DNA of 64,000 nt from Linanthus parryae (taxonomy: Eukaryota; Streptophyta; Magnoliopsida; Ericales; Polemoniaceae): assembly GCA_023055425.1 (NCBI GenBank), contig JALGPY010000007.1, forward strand, positions 87,817,136 through 87,881,135, read 5' to 3'. Positions 11,201-19,216 of this stretch are shown here, one piece after another. Each line of letters begins with the position of its first letter. Positions within the stretch are counted from its first letter, which is position 1. The notes under the pieces were generated by a model, which ran no database searches, was not told where the DNA came from, and worked only from the letters and a program-made list of their open reading frames with translations. Position numbers and translations under genes: made by a program.

Positions 11201-12494
11201 TTTTGAGTGATATGCGCATACTAGGCTTAAGTCACTTGAAGCAAAGTCATGACTGGTTTACTCGCGTCCCAGGTCACGCTTCTCTTAAAGATTTGCTTAG
11301 TGAAGATACACTGATAGGGCACGGTTCCACGTCCCTAGTGTACGATGAGGATACCTTAATCCCACCTTCGCGTGGAGGTGCTTATTCTTAGCTTTAGCAA
11401 AGATAGTGAAATAACTTATAACACAAGTTACCTCATATTGTCGCATTTGGTATCGCAGGTCATGCTGAGGAACCTGAGCTGGAGCAGAGAAGTCAGCCTT
11501 CTGCATCCCATGTTCCAATCTCGAGCTCTCATACTGAGAAGCCCGTCGCGGACGCTGGACATGTAAGTGAGCGTCTCGAGGATGTCATCGAGCTCTCCGA
11601 TGATGTCGAAGCTGATGCTGTGCGGATGGACGAAAGTGTCCGTACTGGTGGTGAGGAGGAAAGGGCAAGCGATGCTGCCATTTCCGCATCCGGGAATGTC
11701 CGTCCAGCGACCTCGGTTGTGCCTCCGGCGATGACTGAGCCAGGAGCACCCATTCCTGCGTGGAGCATTTGGGGCTCGCAGGTTGGGAATGTAATCGCAG
11801 CTGGTGCAGCTTACACTCTTCCTCCTAACTATGAGAGTTTGGAGCTCGCAGCTGATAGGAGAGCCATGGAGCGAGGGCAGTCTTCGAACAACCCGGTGGC
11901 TCGCATTCCTTCTATTCATGAAATTCTGGAAGGGACCGGTAAGCAGAGATTTTACCATTCGTACGTCGCATTATTTGCTTGCTAGTTTTGACATCATGAC
12001 TTGTTTTTGACGTCTCAGGTTTGAAGCAAACCGATGTAGACTGGGTGGTTCGAATGCGCCTCAGATACCCCCGATCGTTTGTGAGGTGTCTGGAGATCAG
12101 TCCTTTTGACAGGAGGCTATTCCTTACTGAAGCCATCTGGATACTAGAGCAGCTGTGTGCGGCTACACCTGCGACCATTTCGGCCCAGAGTGCTGAATTG
12201 CTGTGTGGCATGTGCCAAAATCTCGTGCTCAAAGTCCAAGGCAGACTTGGCTTCAAATTCCTCAAGGACAGAGTTACACTGATTCGCGCAGCTGTGACTT
12301 TGAATCTCGGTCACCAGAATCTCGCAGCTGAGATGCAGAAGGTGGAGCAGCAAAAGCAAAAGGCTGATGAAGCTGTAAAGCTGTATCAGGAAATGAATGC
12401 CAAGTGCGAGCAACTGAAGCAAGAAGTGAAACAAGTGGAGAAGCTGAGCGAGCAGTTCGCACCCCAGGACTCCTTAGTCAAAAATTTGTTTTGA
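8208..12494 (+). CDS. Antisense plant mobile domain (PMD) protein, six exons, 1297 aa
   Basis: The gene lies inside the Tat element on the strand opposite to gag-pol. Predicted exons are 8208-10088, 10162-10642, 10723-11193, 11273-11377, 11459-11938 and 12019-12494. All five introns are GT-AG, 73-81 bp long, and three acceptors read CGCAG or close to it. The joined frame is 3894 nt with no stop before the TGA at 12492. Residues about 50-430 resemble the PMD fold: THTFHFAEFEAAPTLEDV near 151-168, then the typical downstream blocks ending MWVFERWP. Residues 630-950 are acidic, proline-rich and lysine-rich, with a basic RAKRPRQKG. The C-terminus (about 1230-1285) is a Gln/Lys/Glu coiled coil. 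The ATG at 8208 is chosen because a splice-acceptor-like CGCAG stands just before it. PMD proteins are known from plant transposable elements and from host proteins of the MAIN/MAIL1 type that affect silencing; the role here is unknown. Confidence 0.85.
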
Positions 12495-12873
12495 CTTTTC
12501 GAATTTTGAAAAGAAAACAGGAAAATGGCTGAGACATTAATGTAATGTTTTGAACATTAATGTGATATTGCTAGGGTTTCTCCCCCTTCTTTTTTTTAAC
12601 AACAAACAATGAGTTTGCCCGTTTTGCCCCTTTCGGGATTTGATTGGACATTTCTGTGCATATCCAATTATGACATCAGCAATTGATTCTTTGCTTGATT
12701 TTCGCGCTAATTTCTCGGCAGATAAGCACGCTTCCGTTGGGAAGTCCATCCGAATCATGACTATCCGTCATTTATTAGGATACGCAACTGAATCGTCGTA
12801 GCCTTTAGTAGGGTAATTGATTGTTACCGCTTTCCAAGGCGTAAGTGATTGAACTTACCCTCTTTTTGAATTT
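12495..12873 (+). other. 3' flank of the PMD gene
   Basis: I see no gene here. It would hold the 3' untranslated region and poly(A) signals of the PMD transcript. It includes a T-rich stretch near 12580-12600. The conserved TATA block begins right after it. Confidence 0.5.
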
Positions 12874-12924
12874 GCTGACTCATCTTAAGCAACCGAAGAG
12901 TCTCTACAGGGCCTATATAAACCC
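12874..12924 (+). promoter_or_regulatory. Conserved TATA block downstream of the PMD gene
   Basis: The block contains GAAGAGTCTC followed by GCCTATATAAACCC. A matching block occurs in the old relative on its minus strand at about 23604-23660 (GAAGAGTCTC, then ACCTATATAAACCC). Its surroundings have otherwise diverged, so conservation of about 50 bp centred on a TATA box suggests a second promoter on the antisense strand. Function is inferred. Confidence 0.5.
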
Positions 12925-12998
12925 TGTCTTTGCCATTTGGGTTCTTCATCCCAAACATGTGCTTTGCCGTGAGTCCTTACGACTGCTGGCTTTAACGC

Positions 12999-13304
12999 TT
13001 GTTTTTCGTTGATTCATGGCAACTTCAGGCTTTGAATCCTGAGTTTGCGCTTTGTGCCATAGAAATAGTTTCCAAGATCCACTTTATGAGGCTCATCGCC
13101 GTTTATAACCATCATAAAGAGGATGCAGATAATACCTCATGTGTGTTCGAAGAAATTTCTTCGTGTATTATGTGTGCAGGTCATGTTTCCGGCCGCCTCG
13201 TGGCGAGGTGCAGCGCCGTAGTGACCGTGCTACCGTCTCGTAATGAACGGCGTGATTCTCCTCCAGCATCTCCGGAGGAGAGTTTCTTGCCTCTTCGCTC
13301 TTGA
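12999..13304 (+). CDS. Possible second antisense ORF, about 100 aa, unknown
   Basis: I do not recognise this protein. The frame begins about 80 bp after the conserved TATA box and shares short blocks, in register, with a 184-codon frame at 23003-23557 (minus) in the old relative: ALCAIEI against VRCAIEM, then IMCAGHVSG against IMFVGVTSG. The nucleotide match around GTGCCATAGAAAT is also visible. A possible splice acceptor (TGTGTGCAG, about 13180) precedes the second block, so the frame may be one exon of a longer transcript. It ends earlier than the relic frame. It could be a chance frame in conserved non-coding RNA. Confidence 0.3.
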   Translation: MFFVDSWQLQALNPEFALCAIEIVSKIHFMRLIAVYNHHKEDADNTSCVFEEISSCIMCAGHVSGRLVARCSAVVTVLPSRNERRDSPPASPEESFLPLRS

Positions 13305-14030
13305 ACTCAGGAGGCTCGCCAACGCCCTTGTCTATCATGACAAGGAGCCCGGTAGCAGAGGAATGACGGCTTCCCCTGTTGTGCACAACGGCATATGCCG
13401 GAACAGGTGGTTCCTCTGGTACATATCTTGATCAGACAGGGGTTTCGTCAGACCCCAAGATCTTTGGACGTGGATTTGCCCGGCTCTGGCCGCTAAGGAT
13501 GTAGCGAATGGTGAGTTAATCTCTTCGCAGATGCATCCTACTTGCTACGGATCTTCGACCGCGGATCTGCGTACTGTGCTGCCGGTGTCAGGACCGGTGG
13601 ATTCTCTCTTTTCTTAGTCGAGAGTTCCCTTGGCGCATTTCTGGCTTATCAGCCATTTTTCGAATGTATTGTAAGCCATGTTGGCTGTGTAGTTAGATGC
13701 GAGCTTTTCGCTTGTAAGCTGCTATCTAGATAGACAAATTGTAAGTCATTTGACTCATAATGATAAGTAGTATTTGTATCATCTGTTCTTTGTAACAAAA
13801 TACAATTTCGCATGCGTTTCGGCTTGTTTTGCCTTGCATAATGACATGTAATGATTTCACATATGCGATGTCAATTTACAGATATTTCACTAGATCATTC
13901 GAGATCGTTATTTCGCAGCTGTGCCATCTTGACGGATGGGCTTGTAGTTGGTCGTTGTAAATCGTATGAGATCACGTTCACAACGTTGTTATCGTTCCAG
14001 ATAATTTTCCAGAGATCAATCAAGATCGTT
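13305..14030. other. Non-coding spacer before the hairpin array
   Basis: I see no convincing gene. Short frames exist but have no recognisable motif. From about 13720 the sequence begins to show single units related to the array (GCTATCTAGATAGAC), so the array fades out into this spacer. Confidence 0.5.
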
Positions 14031-15245
14031 GTGCAAATTGCTATCATAGAAGATAGGCTTTGTCTGAGATCGTTTTCTCGCATAAACTGTTATCATAGCA
14101 GACAGATCTTTAGAAGATCTAATAAGATAACTCTGCACTCATGTTGCCATCATATCAGACGGGTTTGGATAATTAACCAAAATTGCTACCGTAACAGATA
14201 AGCTTGAGGAGATCATTATAAGATCGCATCTGTATGGCCCGCTATCTCAAGAGATAGGCGTTAGATGATCGATTGAGATCGTTTTTGTATTTCGCTGCTA
14301 TCGCAAAAGATAGACTCTGGATGATCATGTAAGATCGTGTTTTCATTTGGGTGCTATCGCAAGAGATAGGCTTTAATGATCACTTAAGATCGTATTTGTA
14401 TTTGATTGCTACCGTGAGAGATAGGCTTTAGATGATCACTTAAGATCGCACTTGCGTTTGGCTGCTATCGTAAGAGATAGACTTTAATGATCACTTAAGA
14501 TCGCATTTGCATTTGGCTGCTATCGCAAGAGATAGGCTTTAATGATCACTTAAGATCGCATTTGCATTTGATTGCTACCATGGGAGATAGGCTTTAGATG
14601 ATCACTTAAGATCGCACTTGCATTTGATTGCTACCGTAAGAGATAGGCTTTAATGATCACTTAAGATCATATTTGTAGTGGCTGCCATCGTAGGAGATGG
14701 GCTTTAGATGATCACTTAAGATCGCATTCGCGGGTAACTGCTATCGTAAGAGATAGGCTTTAATGATCGATTAAGATCACATTTGCAGTAGCTGCCATCG
14801 TAGGAGATGGGCTTTAGATGATCACTTAAGATCCCATTTGTATTTAATTGCTATCGTAAGAGATAGGCTTTAAATGATCGATTAAGATCGCATTTGTAGT
14901 AGCTGCCATCGTAGGAGATGGGCTTTAGATGATCGATTAAGATCCCATTTGTATTTAATTGCTATCGTAAGAGATAGGCTTTAAATGATCGATTAAGATC
15001 GCATTTGTAGTGGCTGCCATCGTAGGAGATGGGCTTTAGATGATCGATTGAGATCGCGTTTGCTATCATATGAGATAGGCTTTGATGATCAATTAAGATC
15101 GCGTTCGCTATCGTAAGAGATAGGCTTTGATGATCGTTTAAGATCGCGTTCGCTATCGTAAGAGATAGGCTTTGATGATCAGTTAAGATCGCGTTTGCTA
15201 TCGTAAGGGATAGGCTTCGATGATCATTTAAGATCGTGTTTACAT
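14031..15245 (+). repeat. Hairpin tandem array of the young Tat element
   Basis: There are about 20 tandem units, each with a short hairpin (GCTATCGTAAGAGATAGGC) followed by a second palindromic pair of GATC boxes (GATCACTTAAGATC). Unit spacing is about 55-56 bp from 14364 to about 15030, then shortens to about 45-47 bp in the last four units. Two variants alternate in the middle (GCTATC...GATAGGC and GCCATC...GATGGGC), in which both arms change together. It lies between pol and the antisense gene, the position where Tat elements are known to carry variable tandem repeats. Confidence 0.9.
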
Positions 15246-15319
15246 TTGTTACTATTGAAGCGCATAAATCATTGTTAATAGTTGTAACAAATTAGATAAT
15301 CAACATAAACAGCTGATAA

Positions 15320-15410
15320 ATGTGAACTTCTCATTTGGGAGAATTCTTTTATTATGACATTCTCATATGGGAGAGATAGGATTACAATCCTCTCATATGG
15401 GAGAGGAGAT
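15320..15410. repeat. Three short palindromic repeats
   Basis: Three copies of a near-palindrome, TTCTCATATGGGAGAG or close to it, lie within 90 bp just past the pol stop codon. Related CTCATATG units appear in the array of the old element near 6728 and 6800. Role unknown; they could form small stem-loops in the 3' part of the element RNA. Confidence 0.6.
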
Positions 15411-15475
15411 TGCGAATATCGTAGCCACATGAGACATTAAGCAACGTTATCATAAAACGTATGAAACAAGAGAAG

Positions 15476-18400
15476 TTAGGGATAGTACTTCTTGATCCAG
15501 CGCATGTTGACTGAGCTTGGGGTTGAGGTTGTGCCGTGCAACCTTCGTATGCTGCAGTAGCCGCTATCGAAGACTTCTGTGACTTCGAAGGGTCCCTCCC
15601 AATTAGCTACGAACTTTGGGTGGGTTGCCTCTCGCATGCAGTGATCAGATGCGCGCAAGACCAGGTCGCCAACTGCGAAATCCCGTCGCTGGACTGTCTT
15701 GTTGTAGGCGCGAGCGATTCTTTCTTGGTACCGCTTGTTAGTCCTTTTGGCTTGTTCTCGCTTTTCTTCCAGCAAGACTAAATCATGATCGCGTTGGTTT
15801 TCGTAGAGCGCGTGGAAGGCCAGCCTTGCCGAATTGACTCTGACCTCCGCAGGTACCACAGCTTCGGCCCCATAACATAGTAGAAATGGCGAGGCCCCTG
15901 TGGGTGTCCTTGGAGAAGTTCTGTAGGCCCACAGAGCTATGTTAAGAGAGTCGGCCCACTTCTTGTGGTCATCTGCGACCATCTTGCTCAGAATTCTCAG
16001 CAGCGTCTTGTTAGTCGCCTCGGCTTGCCCGTTTCCCTTTGGATAATAGGGGGTAGAGCATATCTGCCTGATATTGTACTCCGCAAGTTTTGTAGCTACC
16101 TGACGATTAACAAAAGGAGTACCGTTATCTGAAAGAATAGTATTCGGGATTCCGAACCTGCATACGATGTTTTCCATGATGAAGTTGACCACAGCCAGCG
16201 CGTTTGCCGTCTTCAGTGGTATTGCTTCCACCCATTTGGTGAACAGCTCAGTTGCGGTGAGAATGAAATGGTTCCCATGTGACGTTGGTGGGATGGGGCC
16301 AATGAAGTCCAAAGCCCATGTGTGAAATGGCCATGGCGTTCCTAGTGCATGTAGGTCCACGGCGGGAGCGTGCACTAGGTTCCCTTTGAATTGACATTCT
16401 TGGCAGCGTCGCACCTTGGTGCGGCAATCGACTTCCATCGTGGGCCAGAAGTATCCAATTGAGAGAAGCTGTCTGCATAATTTCGCACCTCCCTGGTGTT
16501 CCGCCTGGTGGGAGAGGTCCATGACTTCTTGTGCTTCCCTATCGTCTAGGCATCGCAGCAAGTTGCCTTCATGACCTTTTCGCCAAAGCAGATTTTCCTG
16601 AACCACATATCGAGAAGCTTTCCTCTTCAATTTGTCTGCCTCTTTTCTCGATTCGGGTATAGTGCCTTTGGTGAGGAATTCAAACAATGGCTTTCTCCAG
16701 TCTGTGTCGTCGTCGATTAGAGCGACAAGAAGAGAATCTTTGATTAGTGCGCAACTTTCGCACTTCCCTTGTATCAGGGCTGCGGCTGTAGACATGCTTG
16801 GCCAATGGATGCCGTATCTCTGAGCTTTCCTGTAGATTGACACCTCGCTTTCTCCGCAAGCGTGCTGGTGAATCTTTTCTAACAGCTGTTGTCCCTCTTG
16901 TTCGGAGACACATCGCATGAGTATTCCTCCGGGACCCTTGTAGTAAAGGGTGTTGTCGTGGATACAGTATCCTTTCGTGAGTGCCCAGCCCTCGCTGCTG
17001 GTGCCTTTCGCAATAGCTTGCAGGATTGCTTTTCGCCAGTCTGCGTCATCCATGTGTTCGTCGTCGCACGCATCTTCTGTTAATGCCGACGATGTTCGCA
17101 CTTCGATGGAAATCCTTGCGGGGCATTTGTCTATGCTGACCTTAGATCCCAGAGTTGCTAAGGCGTCTGCATGCCTGTTGTCCGCTCGGGGTTTGTGCTC
17201 GTATTTCACGTCGCAGAATTGCTGCATCAGCTTTTGCACTAGGGTGCGGTATGGTAGGAGGTTGATCTCCTTTAAACCATATTCGCCCGAGGCCTGTTTA
17301 ACAATCAGTTTGGAATCTCCCATGACTGTTAAGTTGCTCACTTCCAAAGCTTTCGCCGCACGGAGTCCCGCGATCAGAGCCTCGTATTCCGCCTCGTTGT
17401 TCGTGACTGCGAAGTTGAGTTTCGCGGACATCTGTATGACTTCCCCGTCCGGCTTTGTCAAGACTATCCCAATGCCTCCGCCTTTTCTGGTTGACGAACC
17501 ATCGAAGTGGAGGGTCCAATAGGGCACGTCGATCGCGTAGATTTCAGGGCCTTCGAGTTCTTCCTCGATCACAGGTTCGTGACTGTTGTCAGGAAACTGT
17601 GCCAGCAGATCTGCTACCGCCTGCGACTTGATCGCTCTTGGTTTTACGCATGTGATATCGTACTGAGAGATGGTCATGTACCATTTCGCCAATCTCCCAC
17701 CCGGAGTAGTGTGAGTTAGTAGGTATCTTATGGGGTCGCTTTTGGTGACCACCACTACTTTGTGCGATGCAAAGTAGTGTCTCAACTTCTCTATTACGAA
17801 GAATAAGGCAAGGCAATGACGTTCGATGTCCGTGTACCTTGATTCAGCAGGTTGCACAATGCGAGAGATGTAATAGATAGGCCTCTCTTGTCCCTCATAT
17901 ACCTGGGCCAAGAGTGCTCCTATAGATCTCCTTGTTGATGTAAGATATAGCAGCAGCGGCGATCCCAGTTGAGGCGCGATCATAATCTTCGGGGATGTAA
18001 GTATCTCCTTTAGCTTTTCGAATGCCGCTTCATGGTCAGGAGCCCAGTTGTACGCGGCGTCCTTCCTGAGAAGAGTGCTGAAGCAGCATGTGATTTCGGC
18101 GATTGCCGGGATGAATCTCCGCAGATATGACAATTTTCCCAAGAATGTTTTCAAGGTACTTTGGTCTTGAGGTGGTGTCATGCTGGTGATGGCTGACACT
18201 TTCGCAGGGTCAGGCTCAATTCCTTGGCGATGGACTACGCATCCCAGAAACTTCCCCGAAGTCACGCCGAACGCGCATTTCATGGGGTTCATTTTCAGTT
18301 GAAAGCTCCTGCATCTGTTGAATACCTTTCGCAGGTCTGCAAGGTGATCTGCTTCATGCCTGGATTTGACTACCAGGTCATCCACATAGAATTCCACTTC

Positions 18401-19081
18401 TTTGTGCATCATGTCGTGGAATAGGGCCATCATGGCCCGCTGATAGGTTGCGCCTGCATTCTTAAGACCGAATGGCATTACCGTATAGTTGAATACCCCC
18501 ACGGGAGTGATGAATGCAGTTTTCCTTGCATCTTCGGGATCCATCTTGATTTGATTGTACCCGCTGAAGCCGTCCATGAAACTGAACATGCGATGGCCTG
18601 CTGTTGAATCAATGAGTAAATCGATGTTAGGCAGCGGGAAATCGTCCTTAGGACAGAAGCGATTAAGATCTCGGAAGTCCACGCAGATGCGGAGCTGTCC
18701 GTTCTTCTTCACCACTGGCACGATGTTGGCCAACCATGTGGGATGGTGATTGGGCTCTATGAACTTGGCATCTAGGAGCTTGACAATCTCCTGTTTGATC
18801 TTCACGTTGAGCTCCGGCCTAAAGCTTCTGGTGCTTTGCTTGACCGGTTTAGACCCTGGGATGATGTCTAAACGGTGCATAGTGATGCTCGTGTCCAGAC
18901 CCGGCATCTCGTCGTATTCCCATGCGAACACGTCCTTGTACTCAGTTAGGAGCTGCAGCAGTCCTTGTTCCTCTTCGCTTGTGAGGTCCGCACTCAGGAA
19001 GACTGGTCTTTTCTTTTCCTCGTTCGGGCTGAGGAACACTTCCTTAAGCTCTTGCTTTTGTGGTCTTGGCCTGTCTTCCAT
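15476..19081 (-). CDS. Tat-type Pol: reverse transcriptase, two RNase H domains, integrase (1201 aa)
   Basis: The frame is open and complete. RT lies at about residues 100-290, with RICVDFRDLN, MPFGLKNAGATYQ and the catalytic YVDD at 232-235. The first RNase H is about 375-490. A second, archaeal-type RNase H follows at about 545-665 (WTLHFDGSSTRKGGG, NNEAEYEALI). Integrase has an HHCC finger near 850 (HQGGAKL, CQEC) and a D-D-E core (WALDFIGPI, ILSDNGTPF, NGQAEATNK). The two RNase H domains place it in the Tat lineage. The first ATG is 44 codons after the Gag UGA in the same frame, and those codons are open, so Pol may be made by readthrough as a Gag-Pol fusion. No defects seen. Confidence 0.95.
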   Translation of the reverse strand: MEDRPRPQKQELKEVFLSPNEEKKRPVFLSADLTSEEEQGLLQLLTEYKDVFAWEYDEMPGLDTSITMHRLDIIPGSKPVKQSTRSFRPELNVKIKQEIVKLLDAKFIEPNHHPTWLANIVPVVKKNGQLRICVDFRDLNRFCPKDDFPLPNIDLLIDSTAGHRMFSFMDGFSGYNQIKMDPEDARKTAFITPVGVFNYTVMPFGLKNAGATYQRAMMALFHDMMHKEVEFYVDDLVVKSRHEADHLADLRKVFNRCRSFQLKMNPMKCAFGVTSGKFLGCVVHRQGIEPDPAKVSAITSMTPPQDQSTLKTFLGKLSYLRRFIPAIAEITCCFSTLLRKDAAYNWAPDHEAAFEKLKEILTSPKIMIAPQLGSPLLLYLTSTRRSIGALLAQVYEGQERPIYYISRIVQPAESRYTDIERHCLALFFVIEKLRHYFASHKVVVVTKSDPIRYLLTHTTPGGRLAKWYMTISQYDITCVKPRAIKSQAVADLLAQFPDNSHEPVIEEELEGPEIYAIDVPYWTLHFDGSSTRKGGGIGIVLTKPDGEVIQMSAKLNFAVTNNEAEYEALIAGLRAAKALEVSNLTVMGDSKLIVKQASGEYGLKEINLLPYRTLVQKLMQQFCDVKYEHKPRADNRHADALATLGSKVSIDKCPARISIEVRTSSALTEDACDDEHMDDADWRKAILQAIAKGTSSEGWALTKGYCIHDNTLYYKGPGGILMRCVSEQEGQQLLEKIHQHACGESEVSIYRKAQRYGIHWPSMSTAAALIQGKCESCALIKDSLLVALIDDDTDWRKPLFEFLTKGTIPESRKEADKLKRKASRYVVQENLLWRKGHEGNLLRCLDDREAQEVMDLSHQAEHQGGAKLCRQLLSIGYFWPTMEVDCRTKVRRCQECQFKGNLVHAPAVDLHALGTPWPFHTWALDFIGPIPPTSHGNHFILTATELFTKWVEAIPLKTANALAVVNFIMENIVCRFGIPNTILSDNGTPFVNRQVATKLAEYNIRQICSTPYYPKGNGQAEATNKTLLRILSKMVADDHKKWADSLNIALWAYRTSPRTPTGASPFLLCYGAEAVVPAEVRVNSARLAFHALYENQRDHDLVLLEEKREQAKRTNKRYQERIARAYNKTVQRRDFAVGDLVLRASDHCMREATHPKFVANWEGPFEVTEVFDSGYCSIRRLHGTTSTPSSVNMRWIKKYYP

Positions 19082-19213
19082 GCATTCGGGGGCTTCTTTA
19101 AGTTTCTCCTCTGGAGCGCCCTGTGTTGGCTCTTCTGTGAGCGCAACTTGCTCGATTTGATTGATTTGCCCAGGGACATCCCCATGCCCGTGTGAGGACG
19201 TCCCCGCGCACCT

Positions 19214-19216
19214 TCA
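19214..19216 (-). promoter_or_regulatory. In-frame UGA separating Gag-protease from Pol
   Basis: The Gag frame ends in CGC ATA TGA AGG. The frame downstream is open without another stop through the whole of Pol, including 44 codons before the first Pol ATG. The old relative has TGA after the same residues (CYRI). A single conserved stop between gag and pol in one frame is what programmed stop-codon readthrough would look like. A splice or reinitiation mechanism is not excluded. Confidence 0.6.

Noticed and set aside
14031..15245. Possible CRISPR-like array
   Set aside because: Units are tandem with near-identical spacers, contain internal hairpins and lie in a plant retrotransposon; there are no unique spacers or cas genes.
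16950..17522. 190-codon plus-strand frame opposite Pol
   Set aside because: It is antisense to the second RNase H and integrase finger region, whose minus-strand motifs are unambiguous.
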